Of a stretch of 64,000 bases of DNA, positions 43,053 through 54,335 are shown piece after piece; positions within the stretch are counted from its first letter, which is position 1, and each line of letters starts with the position of its first letter. The DNA is from Achatina immaculata (Eukaryota; Mollusca; Gastropoda; Stylommatophora; Achatinidae). The notes beneath the pieces are model-generated. The model searched no databases. It was not told the origin of the DNA and worked only from the letters and a program-made list of their open reading frames with translations. The stretch covers positions 17,646,975 to 17,710,974 of the forward strand of contig CM019701.1 in the NCBI GenBank assembly GCA_009760885.1. Reading direction: 5' to 3'. A program made the translations under genes and the position numbers.

Positions 43053-43299
43053 AGATATTACCTGATAAATTTTTGTGAGCATTTATTATATCATATACTT
43101 TTGTTTAATTTCTTATGAGCAGTGTTTTATTTAACATATTTTGTATCTTTTGTGCGAGAAGTGTATTATGGCATATAGTATCTCCATTAATTTCTGCTAG
43201 CAGTAATTATATGACATAATGTTTGCTTCATTATTTTTTAAACAGTGTATAATATGATATATTTTTGTTTAACCTTTTGCTAGGAGGGTATTATTTGGC
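43053..43299. other. Degenerate precursor of the 42-bp array
   Basis: Words such as AGTGTATTATGGCATATA and TTTTGTTTAACCTTTTG recur at about 40-bp intervals and lead into the array at 43300. Confidence 0.6.
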
Positions 43300-44120
43300 A
43301 AATTTTTAGTTAGCCTGTTTGTGAACAGTGTATTATGTGACACATTTTGTATTAACATGTTTGTGAACAGTGTATTACGTGACAAATTTTTTGTTAACAT
43401 GTTTATGAACAGTGTATTATGTGACAAATTTTTTATTAACATGTTTATGAACAGTGTATTACGTGACAAATTTTTTATTAACATGTTTGTGAACAGTGTA
43501 TTATGTGACACATTTTTTATTAACATGTTTGTGAACAGTGTATTACGTGACAATTTTTTTTATTAACATGTTTGTGAACAGTGTATTATGTGACACATTT
43601 TTTATTAACATGTTTGTGAACAGCGTATTATGCGACACATTTTTTATTAACATGTTTGTGAACAGTGTATTATGTGACACATTTTTTATTAACATGTTTG
43701 TGAACAGTGTATTATGTGACACATTTTTTATTAACATGTTTGTGAACAGTGTATTATGTGACACATTTTTTATTAACATGTTTGTGAACAGTGTATTATG
43801 TGACACATTTTTTATTAACATGTTTGTGGACAGTGTATTATGTGACAGATTTTTTGTTAACATGTTTGTGGACAGTGTATTACATGACAAATTTTTTGTT
43901 AACATGTTTGAGACAGTGTATTACGTGACAAATTTTTTGTTAACATGTTTATGAACACTGTATTATGTGACAAATTTTTTGTTAACATGTTTGAGACAGT
44001 GTATTACGTGACAGATTTTTTGTTAACATGTTTGTGGACAGTGTATTACGTGACACATTTTTTGTTAACATGTTTGTGAACAGTGTATTACGTGACACAT
44101 TTTTGACTGAGCTTTCTGCA
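43300..44120. repeat. 42-bp minisatellite
   Basis: About 19-20 units of ACATGTTTGTGAACAGTGTA then TTATGTGACACATTTTTTAT and TA. The central eight or so units are almost identical. Frames of 14 codons on both strands are artefacts. Confidence 0.97.
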
Positions 44121-44654
44121 GACAATGTATTACGTGACAAAAAGGTGTGACTAAACGTTCTACAAACAATGTATTTTATGATGTTAAATAAGAAATTATG
44201 TATTTAAAAAGTGAAGAAAGCAACACAAAAATAACTTTTGGGGAAGCAACTCGTGTCCGATTTAAATGTGTATTTTTTAATGTTTATCTCCCTTCCCCTC
44301 TTTGATTTTTTTTTTTTTTTTACCTTAAGAAAATTGACTGAGAGAAATCATTATGTACTAAGCAGTTGTTTACACATTTTTTTTCTGTAACATTCTGTCC
44401 TGCTGTGACATAAGTTAAGCGTGAAGGTTTATGGTCAGAGAGATGAAGAAATAGATGATGTCACATATGAAAAAAAAACAGGAGCGTAGAGACAGCCGGT
44501 ATCAGATGATTTTTTATAAAGATTTTTTAGCATAAATTTGTTTATCTGCTTTGATGCTGGCCTAGAGACGGACCTCTTTGTACTCAGGACACTCCCATAT
44601 GTGCTCAGCCTTTAGCCTCAGTGTTATTCGTAGTGTATGTTGGGTGATAGTGGC
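44121..44654. other. Unique sequence, nothing firm
   Basis: AT-rich to about 44530; the last 120 bp may be LINE-related flank but no motif is readable. Confidence 0.4.
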
Positions 44655-45010
44655 AACGGCACGTTCGATACAAGGATACGCTCAAAACCTCACTCAAGGA
44701 CTTCGGGATAGACACAAACTCCCTGGAGTCCAAAGCACAAGTCCGCCCATCATGGAGGGCTATAATCACCCTGGGTGCGCAGAGAGCAGAGCGCTCAAGA
44801 ACTGAAAGTGCCCAGCACAAACGCGCAATACGAAAAGCCAAGGCAGCACAAGCACCCACAACTGAATCTGGACATACATGTTCGGTGTGTGGCAAAACTT
44901 TCAGAGCTCGTATAGGGCTAGTTGGTCACGCACGGACACACCTCACACCTGAGCCTATTTAGACCAAGATGAAGCCGTGGTCATCATCTAAGACGATGGA
45001 CGAGCAACAA
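44655..45010 (+). pseudogene. LINE family E, C-terminal zinc-finger end
   Basis: Open frame about 44657-44962: RYKDTLKTSLKDFGIDTNSL, VRPSWRAIITLGAQRAERSR, then a C2H2 zinc finger HTCSVCGKTFRARIGLVGH with a second His in ARTH, ending TPEPI-stop. This tail, with a single CxxC...H-x3-H finger at the extreme C-terminus, is familiar from LINE-encoded proteins of invertebrates. A short 3' UTR with ATCATCTAAGACGATGGACG follows. Only the last roughly 100 codons are present. Confidence 0.85.
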
Positions 45011-45019
45011 CAGTGCCAA

Positions 45020-46300
45020 TGGCACATTGACTGAATACAGCTAGATCTTTTCCGCGAAGTTCTGATTGTCTGCCACTGCTCTTCGTTATATCTTTCATGC
45101 AGTCTCTGGTTGTTGGCGCTACGTTCAATTTCTTTTGCTCCTCTCCCTGTAATTTTGATAGAATTTCTGTCACGATATCTGCTTTGTGTTTGCTGGTTCA
45201 CTGCCTTTGATGCCGGCATGTCCTACACAATAAATCCATATCAGGGAGGAGATATGCAATTATTTTAGTTTGGCCAGCATATTCTCTACGCATCAGATGG
45301 TTTTCAACTTTTTTGAGCATGTTTTATGAATCTGTTAAGATTATGGCTCACGATGCTTGCCGGTTTGCTAGCCAGTTTATGGCTCGAGTGGTTGCTTCAG
45401 TCTTCATCCCCATGCTGAATGTGGTTGTCCATTGCGATAGAGCACGAGTTCCCATCCGCTCCTTTGTCCAGGCGTGGGCGATCTATCTGTATATATCATA
45501 GTGTCATCTGGGTTGGAGTGCTTAATAATTTGCTCTTTCATTTCTGATTCTGTTCGTCCTGCCGTCCATATTTGACATTTTCGACTGAGTCATACATGAA
45601 CTTTGGTAATGTGTGGATGTTTTCTGACATCGGTCCAGTCGGCACCCAGGGGGATTTCTTCTGGGTTGTATATCTGCTCTATGGGGATTTCTTCAGGGTT
45701 GTATATCTGCACTACGGGACATTCTTCAGGGTCGTATATCTGCTCTTTGGGGATTTCTTCAAGGTTGTATATCTGCTCTTTGGGGATTTCTTCTGGGTTG
45801 TATATCTGCTCTTTGGGGATTTCTTCTGGGTTGCATATCTGCTCTTTGGGGATTTCTTCTGGGTTGCATATCTGCTCTTTGGGGATTTCTTCAGGGTTGT
45901 ATATCTGCTCTTTGGGGATTTCTTCTGGGTTGCATATCTGCTCTTTGGGGATTTCTTCTGGGTTGTATATCTGCTCTATGGGGATTTCTTCTGGGTTCTA
46001 TATCTGCTCTATGAGGATTTCTTCAAGGTTGCATATCTGCTCTTTGGGGATTTCTTCAGGGTTGTATATCTGCTCTTTGGGGATTTCTTCAGGATTGTAT
46101 ATCTGCTCTATGGGACTTTCTTCAGGATTGTATATCTGCTCTATGGGGATTTCTTCAGGGTTGCATATCTGCTCTATGTGGATTTGTTCAGGGTTGTATA
46201 TCTGCTCTATGGGGATTTCTTCAGGGTTGCATATCTGCCCTTTGACTTTTTAAGCCTCAGCTATCCATGACTGACCTCTGTTCCTCCGAGTATTTTGTAT
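45020..46300 (-). pseudogene. LINE family D (RNase H-bearing), fragment with an internal minisatellite
   Basis: On the minus strand from about 45640: GADWTDVRKHPHITKVHV, KYGR/IWTAGRTESEM, KEQIIKHSNPDD, then an RNase H domain TMIYTDRSPTPGQRSGWELV (the catalytic Asp of YTD retained) and, after many stops and frameshifts, WIYCVGHAGIKGSE (the GHAGxxGNE block near 45210). Upstream of these, the codons for PEEIPIEQIYN have been amplified into the 33-bp array at 45650-46245. Sequence at 46250-46300 may continue the element upstream. Orientation is opposite to family E, so these are two separate insertions. Confidence 0.82.
45650..46245. repeat. 33-bp minisatellite inside LINE D
   Basis: About 18 units of GGGATTTCTTCTGGGTTGTA then TATCTGCTCTTTG. 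On the minus strand each unit reads PEEIPIEQIYN or close variants, in frame with the GADWTDVRKHPH codons that follow, so the array arose from LINE coding sequence. Long frames on the plus strand (FGDFFWVVYLL) are mirror artefacts. Confidence 0.93.
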
Positions 46301-46309
46301 CTGAATCTC

Positions 46310-46715
46310 CATTTTCAATAGCTAGTCTCCATCCTCAATAGCTAGTCTTCCATCCTCAATAGCTAGTCTTCCATCTTCAATGGCTAGTCTTCCATCCTTA
46401 GTAGCTGGTCTTCCATGCTCAGTGGCTGGTCTTCCATGCTCAGTGGCTGGTCTTCCATGCTCAGTGGCTGATCTTCCATGCTCAGTGGCTGATCTTCCAT
46501 GCTCAGTGGCTAATCTTCCATGCTCAGTGGCTGATCTTCCATGCTCAGTGGCTGGTCTTTCCTGCTCAGTAGCTAGACTTTCCTGTCCAGTGGCTAGTCT
46601 TCCATGCTCAGTGGCTAGTCATCCATGCTCAGTGACTAGTCATCCATGCTCAGTGGCTGGTTTTCCCATACTCAGTGGCTGGTTTTCCATGCTCAGTGGC
46701 TGGTTTTCCATGCTC
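46310..46715. repeat. 21-bp minisatellite
   Basis: About 18 units of TTCCATGCTCAGTGGCTGGTC; the left ones are diverged (CCATCCTCAATAGCTAGTC). Confidence 0.95.
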
Positions 46716-46789
46716 TTGATTCGTATGTACTCTTTTACGTGGGAGCATTTATGTCGGGTTTTCATGCTGGGTATGTTCAACAGGTGTCG

Positions 46790-47245
46790 TGGGGCATCCA
46801 CCGGTGTGTCTCTGGGGCATCCCCCGGTGTGTCTCTGGAGCATCCACTGGTGTGTTTTTAGGGCATCCACCAGTGTGTCTCTGTGGCATCCACCGGTGTG
46901 TCTGTGGCATCCACCAGTGTGTCTCTGTGGCATCCACCAGTGTGTCTCTGTTGCATCCACCAGTGTGTCTCTGTTGCATCCACCGGTGTGTCTCTGTGGC
47001 ATCCACCGGTGTGTCTCTGTGGCATCCACCGGTGTGTCTCTGGGGCATCCACCGGTGTGTCTCTGGGGCATCCACCGGTGTGTTTTTAAGGCATCCACCA
47101 GTGTGTCTCTGTGGCATCCACCGGTGTGTCTCTGGAGCATCCACCGGTGTGTTTTTAGGGCATCCACCAGTGTGTCTCTGTGGCATCCACCGGTGTGTCT
47201 CTGTGGCATCCACCGGTGTGTATCTGGGGCATCTATAGGTGTGTA
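46790..47245. repeat. 23-bp minisatellite
   Basis: About 19-20 units of GTGGCATCCACCGGTGTGTC then TCT, with a longer TTTTTAG variant. Because 23 is not a multiple of three, all frames rotate and stay open, giving ORFs up to 264 codons that are not genes. Confidence 0.95.
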
Positions 47246-47404
47246 TCTGTGGCATCCACATAATGTATTTTCGTGTATAAATTTTCTTGTATAAAGTAGT
47301 ATAATGTAGCATAAAGTACTTTTTTGAAAAGATTGCCCAGTGTAGAATGATTTCAGGTCAATAAAATGATCTTTGAGACTAGCTACCAGGAAAAGCGTCT
47401 GTGG
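47246..47404. other. Short unique spacer
   Basis: Nothing seen. Confidence 0.4.
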
Positions 47405-47660
47405 CATTTGTAATGTAGCAGTCATCAACTTCAAACTTGTGACATCTGTAATGTAGCAGTCAACTTCAGACGTGTGACATCTGTAATGTAGCAGTCAACT
47501 TCAGACGTGTGACATCTGTAATGTAACTGTCATCAGCTTCAAACTTGTGATATCTGTAATGTAGCTGTCATCAACTTCAAACTTGTGACATCTGTAATGT
47601 AGCTGTCATCAATTTCAAAGGTGTGACATCTGTAATGTAGCTGTCATCAACTTCAGTCTT
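47405..47660. repeat. ~38-bp tandem repeat
   Basis: About seven units of GTGACATCTGTAATGTAGCT then GTCATCAACTTCAAACTT; two shorter units lack the CATC block. Confidence 0.93.
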
Positions 47661-47900
47661 GCCCCACCGAAACAGTAGCTGTTATAACGAGTAGGTAAAT
47701 GAGAAGACGGAGAACATGAGGAACAACAGGAAAACGCCTCTATAAAGAAAAAGGGCATCCGGCAACATGTTTCAAAGTGTGCAGGCACACAACATCAAAA
47801 AATGAGGTCACCTGTAATGAAGGACACACGTAAACTACACACAGAGAATAAATAATGAAACTAAACCAAGAAATAAAAGAAATAACAAAGAAGATATGAG
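47661..47900. other. Unique sequence, nothing recognised
   Basis: A short spacer, purine-rich to the right. Confidence 0.4.
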
Positions 47901-49275
47901 GCAGTCAAGATATTCACAGACAAGTTGGGAAAAAATCAGGAGAGGAAACAATCAAGACATCATCAATTAAGACAGCAATTACGACATAATCAAAATATGA
48001 AGCAGTCAAGACATCAGACTATCAAGACATAAAATAATGAGAAATAAACAATTATAGTAGAATGAGACAGTCAAGAGATTAAACAATCAAGACAAGAAAC
48101 AATGACAGCATGAGACAATTAAGAGATGAAATAACAAAGTGAGAAAGCTATCAAGGCATAAGACTATCAATATATGAGATAATCAGGACAGAAAACAATC
48201 AAGGCATAAAATTATCAAGAGATGAGACAATCAGGAGAGAAAACAATTAAGGCATAAAACTATCACGAGATGAGATAATCAGGAGAGAAAACAACAAAAG
48301 CATAAGACTGTCAAGAGATGAGATAATCAAGAGAAAAAACAATCAAGGCATAAGATTGTCAAGATATAAGACTATCAAAAGATGAGATAATTAAGAGAGA
48401 AACAATCAAGGCATAAGACTATCAAGAGATGAAATAATCAAGAGAGAAAACAATCAAGACATAAGACTGTTAAGAGACGAGAAAATCAAGGAATAAAACA
48501 ATCAAGAGATGAGATAATCAGGAGAGAAAACAATCAAGGCATAGACTATCAAGAGATGAAACTATCAAGAGATCAGATAATCAACAGAGAAAACGATCAA
48601 GGCACAAGACTATCAAGAGATGAGATAATCAGGTGAGAAAACAACCAAAGCATAAGACTATCAAGAGATAAGATAATCAAGAGAGAAATAATCAAGACCT
48701 AAGACTATCATGATATGAGATAATAAAGAAGGAAAACAATCAAGGCATAAGACTATCAAGAGATCAGACTATCAATAGATGAGATAATCAAGAGAGAAAA
48801 CAATAAAGGCATCAGACTATCAAGGCATAAGACTATCAAGAGGTGGGATAATCAAAAGAGAAAAAATCAAGGCAACAGACTATCAAGGCATAAGACTATC
48901 AAAAGATGAGATAATCAAGAGAGAGAAAACAATCAAGGCATAAGACTATCAAGAGATGAGATAATCAAGAGAGAAAACAATCAGGGCATAAGACTATCAA
49001 GAGATAAGACTATCAAAAGATGAGATAATCAAGAGAGAGAACAATCAAGCCATAAGACTATCAAAAGATAAGAGTATCAAAAGATGAGATAATCAAGAGA
49101 GAAAACAATCAAGGCATAAGACTATCAAGAGATAAGACTATCAAAAGATGAGATAATCAAGAGAGAAAACAATCAAGGCATAAGACTATCAAGAGATAAG
49201 ACTATCAAAAGATAAGATAATCAAGAGAGAAAACAATCAAGGCATAAGACTGTCAAGAGATGAGATAATCAAGAT
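47901..49275. repeat. ~48-bp compound satellite of 14-16-bp subunits
   Basis: Units of AATCAAGAGAGAAAACAATC, AAGGCATAAGACTATCAAGA and GATGAGAT. The subunits ATCAAGAGATGAGATA and ATCAAGGCATAAGACT are themselves related. The array becomes regular towards the right (48950-49270). Confidence 0.93.
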
Positions 49276-49384
49276 GATATAAACTCAGTTTCTGGTCACA
49301 TCCAAAGTCGGTTCTGTAGAGGCACTTGAGTGGAAGCAACTCTCGTCTGCTTTCAGTTTGTTCATTTATTTCCTCATGAAGCAA
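49276..49384. other. Short unique spacer between two satellites
   Basis: About 110 bp (CTGGTCACATCCAAAGTCGG region) separates two related arrays, and could be a small insertion. Confidence 0.5.
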
Positions 49385-50190
49385 TGAAGAGATTTAACAA
49401 TCATGACATGAAACAATGAAGAGATGGGACAATCATGACATGAAACAATGAAGAGATTTGACAATCATGACATGAAACAATGAAGAGATGGGATAATCAT
49501 GACATGAAACAATGAAGATATTTGACAATCATGACATGAAACAATGAAGAGATGGGATAATCATGACATGAAACAATGAAGATATTTGACAATCATGACA
49601 TGAAACAATGAAGAGATGGGATAATCGTGACATGAAACAATGAAGATATTTGACAATCATGACATGAAACAATGAAGAGATGGGATAATCATGACATGAA
49701 ACAATGAAGATATTTGACAATCATGACATGAAACAATGAAGAGATGGGATAATCATGACATGAAACAATGAAGATATTTGACAATCATGACATGAAACAA
49801 TGAAGAGATGGGATAATCATGACATGAAACAATGAAGATATTTGACAATCATGACATGAAACAATGAAGAGATGGGATAATCATGACATGAAACAATGAA
49901 GATATTTGACAATCATGACATGAAACAATCAAGTGATAAAACAGTCGTGACATGAAACAATCAAGTGATAAAGCAATCATGACATGAAATAATGAAGAGA
50001 TGGGACAATCATGATATGAAGCAATTACGTGATAAAACAATGGTGACATGAAACAATCACGTGATAAAGCAAAAATGACATGAAAAATCAAGTGATAAAC
50101 CAATAATGGCATGAAACAGTCAAGTGATAAAGCAATCATGTGAAAAAGCAAACAAGACATGAAATAATCAAAAGATCAAACAATCAAGGT
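49385..50190. repeat. 32-bp satellite with a 64-bp dimer
   Basis: Units of AATCATGACATGAAACAATG plus a variable 12 bp. From about 49410 to 49920 AAGAGATGGGAT and AAGATATTTGAC alternate strictly, giving a 64-bp higher-order unit. The right end is degenerate (AATCAAGTGATAAAACAGTC). Confidence 0.96.
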
Positions 50191-51590
50191 GGAGAGATGA
50201 AACAGTCAAGACATAAGAAATCAAGATATAAGACACTCAAAACATGAAAAACAAATGACAGGAATCTGCAGTGCGTTGAGTTTGAGTAAATTCTACATGG
50301 TTTATTATAGCAAACTTTGAAGATATTTACAGTATTAGCTGGTAAACAATCAGTCACACTGACATATGCAAGAAAACGCTGACAAAGCAAATATCAGAGC
50401 AGCGTGTAAACAGCTTAACTGGTGAGTGTGTCAACATACAGAGAAACAGAATTCAACACTGCAAATACAACACATTATAGAGCTCATCTAAATGTGGAAT
50501 AATTATATTTGTAGATGCTGAAGAATGAAAATACGGTGCGGAAAATATATCCTAAAATATAATTGACATGAGATTTATGATAATTGAAAGAAAAATAAAA
50601 TGAGCATTTCATCACGTGACCAGACTCATGTTTGCTTGAAAACTTAATTCACAAATTGTAGTAATTTTATTTGTTTCATTATTTCTTTTCGCAGACATTT
50701 TTAAGTTCACAGAACAACAATTTCCCATGTGATTTATTACTTTTTAAACATATAACACAACCAAGTCTGAAACTCTGTTAAACAGAAGAAAATAACAAAA
50801 AATCAAAGTAATAAAGCTGCAAGTACAACTCTACACAAACACTGCAGTATTTGTGACCCATAATGCACTTTCAGAAATCTACTACCAACATCCAAGTGAA
50901 TTTATTACAAACGAATCATTTCTTTCAGAAAATGTCATTCATTCATCCAGGACAAAAATGAAGAGAAAATGAAACAAAACTTGTAGACTGGGATGTAAGC
51001 ACACACATTTTCATCTGTGAACAAATAATACAGTGGCGTGCCAGTGGAGCTAAGGAAGGGAGGGTGCATGTAGGATGTTTTATATTTGTGTCTTGAGAAT
51101 GTTACACAAAATGTTTTCCTTGAAAGATACGGAGCATCTTGTGTCTCCCCTGGTGTGCACTTCAGCTATGACAGAATCAATTAAGAAAGATAAGAACAAG
51201 AAGAAAACTAAATCATCGCGAATAGTCCACATAGCTGGATGTGAGTCTAGTGCGCGATGATGCTGTGCTACTTCCTGCCATGAACTAGGTCAGTTTGTCA
51301 ATCGATAGATCTGCTGTAGATGCTAGAAAGAACCTGGAAAAGTTAAAAACATCTATTATCAAAACTAAATACGAAACGAAATAATCCACAGATTTCTTCA
51401 ATCCTCTAAGTATGATGACTGTTAAAATACAATGTCTCTGTACACATCTCTGTCTAAGATAGTACACATCTCTGTCTAAGATAGTACACATCTCTGTCCT
51501 ACACATCGAAAAACTCTTTCGTTGGATGGCGTTTATCTCTCTGAGTGACATAAATGCCAACAAAACAATGCCACAAAGTGACCTCTTTTA
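50191..51590. other. Unique sequence, no firm gene
   Basis: About 1.4 kb without arrays, apart from three copies of ACACATCTCTGTC near 51440-51500. At 50806-50860 AAGTAATAAAGCTGC and ACACTGCAGTA resemble the 3' end of the Penelope-like elements, and may be an old remnant. A small ORF (51075-51260; ...IKKDKNKKKTKSSRIVHIAG) has no clear borders. Confidence 0.4.
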
Positions 51591-52370
51591 CGAGAGGCGT
51601 TTAGAAAGTAATGCACCACATCGTTTTTCTCAGGAACTGTTTATTAAAAAAAGCTTGAAATGTATACACAATATACATGTATATGTCATGTAAACATCGA
51701 TATTATTTAACATAATCTCCATCAACTTGTACGGCTTTACGCCAGCGTGAAACAAGTGCATGTATTCCTAACCCGTACCAGATTTTCTCTTGATTATGTA
51801 GCCATTTCTTCGCTGCATGAATCACTCCTTCGTCATCTTCAAATCTTACCCATCGGACTGCATCTTTAAGTCGACCAAACAAATGGAAATCAGAGGGTGC
51901 CAAATCGGGACAATAGGGTGACTGGAGTAATACAGTCCAACCCATTTTGGTGATTGCTTCCCGTGTTGCCAGACTTGTGTGAGGGCGCGCATTGTCGCGA
52001 AGGAGAAGAGGTCTGTTGATTCTTGTGCGGCCGAACTCTGTGAAAACATTGATTGAGTTTTTTTTTCAATGTCTTAATGTAAGTTTGCGAATTTATTGTT
52101 TCTCCTCTTGGCATCACATAGACTTGTGAATGTTCACAACAGTTTTCTTCTCTGCAAGGAGAAATGTTATCACTTTCGCTACTTATACCGCAAGTTGCTA
52201 ACACGCTCCATTTCAACGGTTAGGGCAGCCATATTTTTGGCTGGTTGCGGTGCAATTTGGTTTACACAATCGGCACATGCCATATTTAAAATGTGCAAAA
52301 TTTCACGCTTCTGTCTTCATTATTAGCCGAAAAAAAACGATGTGGTAAATTACTTTCTGAACGCCCCTCG
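51591..52370 (-). mobile_element. Deleted mariner element, third copy
   Basis: 780 bp with long matching inverted ends: left CGAGAGGCGTTTAGAAAGTA, right (reverse complement) CGAGGGGCGTTCAGAAAGTA, each continuing into ACCACATCGTTTTT. TA precedes the left end; the right flank has TT. On the minus strand CEHSQVYVMPRGETINSQTY is followed, after a frameshift, by GWTVLLQSPYCPDLAPSDFH (third catalytic Asp intact) and ends VDGDYVK-stop at 51703. The DNA-binding half and first catalytic region are gone, so it is a non-autonomous deletion derivative of a family different from the other two mariners. Confidence 0.92.
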
Positions 52371-52585
52371 TTCATGCTTGACACCCATATTTGTCTGCAC
52401 AGTGCTTGAAGTGTCTTTATTCTGAAACTTTGGACTATTCTCTTTCTTAGCTAATCAGATTTCATTAATTAACTGAAAACATGAGATGCTCTGAGAAGCT
52501 GTATGTGGTTGGTTTGCTGTCTGTATAAGAAGACCGAAGTCTCTGGCTGCAGGACAAGAACAGCTCACTGTGACAGCAAACATAT
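52371..52585. other. Unique spacer
   Basis: Nothing recognised. Confidence 0.4.
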
Positions 52586-52594
52586 ATAATCCTG

Positions 52595-52660
<66 letters not shown>
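52586..52660. repeat. (TA)n microsatellite
   Basis: About 70 bp of TA with one phase break (AATA), immediately upstream of the LINE D fragment. Confidence 0.97.
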
Positions 52661-52662
<2 letters not shown>

Positions 52663-52860
52663 GTACCCTTGCCGAAAAACAAGGAGTGGGTCCAGATTCT
52701 AGAGGACTTTCGGCGATCCAATTTGACGTGGATCAACTGTCCGGGTCATGCGGGAGTCAAAGGCAGTGAGAGAGCAGACAAATTGGCAGCCATGGCATCT
52801 GTTCAGGGCACTCTGGACAAGAAAGAGACTGCAAGAGCCACCTTGTACAGGCTGCGAGTG

Positions 52861-53015
52861 GAGGATGACATTTAACTGAATGACAGCAATCATATCAGGA
52901 GGATGACATTTAACTGAATGACAGCAATCATATCAGGAGGTTGACGTTCGAGTGAATGACAACAATCATATCAGGAGGTTGACGTTTGAGTGAATGACAA
53001 CAATCATATCAAGAG
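52861..53015. repeat. 38-bp tandem repeat inside LINE D
   Basis: Four units of GAGGATGACATTTAACTGAA then TGACAGCAATCATATCAG. The first contains the DDI codons of the LINE frame. Confidence 0.93.
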
Positions 53016-53098
53016 GATGACCGAGTTGGGAAGGAGAGGGGAAATGGACGTTTTTTTCTGAAAGAAGTGGTTTAGCGGGGGTTACCAACAACCAGGTT

Positions 53099-53583
53099 GT
53101 GGCTGGCTCCATCAGCTGCTGCACGCTTCAGTGGCTGGCTCTATCAGCTGGTGCACGCTTCAGTGGCTGGCTCCATCAGCTGGTGCACGCTTCAGTGGCT
53201 GGCTCCATCAGCTGGTGCACGCTTCAGTGGCTGGCTCCATCAGCTGGTGCACGCTTCAGTGGCTGGCTCCATCAGCTGGTGCACGCTTCAGTGGCTGGCT
53301 CTATCAGCTGGTGCACGCTTCAGTGGCTGGCTCCATCAGCTGGTGCACGCTTCAGTGGCTGGCTCCATCAGCTGGTGCACGCTTCAGTGGCTGGCTCCAT
53401 CAGCTGGTGTATGCTTCAGTGGCTGGCTCCATCAGCTGGTGCATGCTTCAGTGGCTGGCTCCATCAGCTGGTGTACGCTTCAGCGGCTGGCTCCATCAGC
53501 TGGTGCACGCTTCAGTGGCTGGCTCCATCAGCTGGTGCACGCTTCAGTGGCTGGCTCCATCAGCTGGTGCACGCTTCAGTGGC
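53099..53583. repeat. 32-bp minisatellite inside LINE D
   Basis: About 15 nearly identical units of TGGCTGGCTCCATCAGCTGG then TGCACGCTTCAG. All three plus-strand frames remain open because the period is not a multiple of three, giving ORFs of 179-200 codons that are not genes. Confidence 0.96.
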
Positions 53584-53739
53584 TGTTGGATGGAAGACAA
53601 GACACACATGGGGCCCCCCGGAGTGGCTGGATGCCTGATTACAGATGGTCTTCACTTGTTTGTCCAGATTATTTGTCCACCTTAATTCATGTTAGTTAAA
53701 ATTGTTAAGTTTAAATGTGATTTATCATTACAATTTTGG

Positions 53740-53935
53740 TTTTCTTTTTCTTTTTCCAGACGTAGTTTATCCTTGCGATTATTCAAACGTAGTCTGTCCT
53801 TGCTATATACGATGAAACTAATTTATCTTTACAACGTTCTTTTCAACATAACCTAGCTTTGGGATATTCTGTTCAAACGTAATATATCTTTACATTATTC
53901 TATTGGAACGTAACCCATTGTTAGAGTATTCCAGT
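53740..53935. repeat. Degenerate ~42-bp repeat
   Basis: Four to five units with TTCAAACGTAGTYTRTCYTT and GATATTCTGTTC-type words. Confidence 0.75.
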
Positions 53936-54151
53936 GGATGTGGCCAACAGACACCAGCAACGTGCAGCAGCTGATATCTCCCTCACATTGACAACCCGCA
54001 GATATGCTACCCTAAACTTCAGTTCACAGACATTCCGTATATTGACAGACAGAAGATATGTTTGACAATTTCAAGGGTAAATTCTAGAAGAGCATTCCCG
54101 AAGAAGGCGACTGGATCCTGCAGAAGAAATAACAAAGTGGAAAACTTAATC
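53936..54151. other. Unique sequence, nothing recognised
   Basis: No motif, array or transposon end seen. Confidence 0.4.
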
Positions 54152-54335
54152 TTACATCCTTCCCGTGCCGTTAAACGCCACACAGGGCTCGCATGTTGCT
54201 TCGCCAAGTTTTTCTGTTTTCGGAGAGTTTTTTAACCTCACCCAAGGAATGTTATGCTTGCTAGGCCTCTCTTAACGACGTCCTCTTTAGAGTCTCACCT
54301 GGTCGACCTCTTCTCTTGGCAGACACAACTATGAA
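54152..54335 (-). mobile_element. LINE family A 3' fragment
   Basis: On the plus strand: CTTACATCCTTCCCGTGCCG, TTAAACGCCACACAGGGCTC, then the region encoding the GRRKRGRP-like segment (CGACCTCTTCTCTTGGC). About 180 bp, diverged. Confidence 0.82.

Larger units (their letters stand above)
52665..53690 (+). pseudogene. LINE family D, RNase H C-terminal end with two internal arrays
   Basis: Plus-strand frame 52669-52875: KNKEWVQILEDFRRSNLTWI, then NCPGHAGVKGSERADKLAAM, the final conserved block of LINE RNase H domains, then TARATLYRLRVEDDI. The next codons are repeated as a 38-bp array (52861-53015). After it, GKERGNGRF- and GLPTTRL-type sequence leads to codons for VAGSISxCTLQW, which are amplified as a 32-bp array (53099-53583). 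The protein then resumes LLDGRQDTHGAPRSGW. Removing all but one 32-bp unit gives a continuous LINE-like segment. 5'-truncated, non-functional. Confidence 0.85.

Noticed and set aside
45572..46270. Membrane-like ORFs (YLLFGDFFWVV)
   Set aside because: Mirror frame of the 33-bp array derived from LINE D on the opposite strand.
46380..47434. ORFs up to 304 codons on both strands
   Set aside because: They cover only the 21-bp and 23-bp arrays.
51075..51260. Small lysine-rich ORF (KKDKNKKKTKSSRIVHIAG), possible exon
   Set aside because: An acceptor-like TGCACTTCAG precedes the ATG, but there is no good donor, no recognised motif and no neighbouring exon on that strand.
53097..53699. Overlapping ORFs of 179-200 codons (SWCTLQWLAPSAGARFSG)
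   Set aside because: All three frames of the 32-bp array are open; the array sits in a dead LINE fragment.
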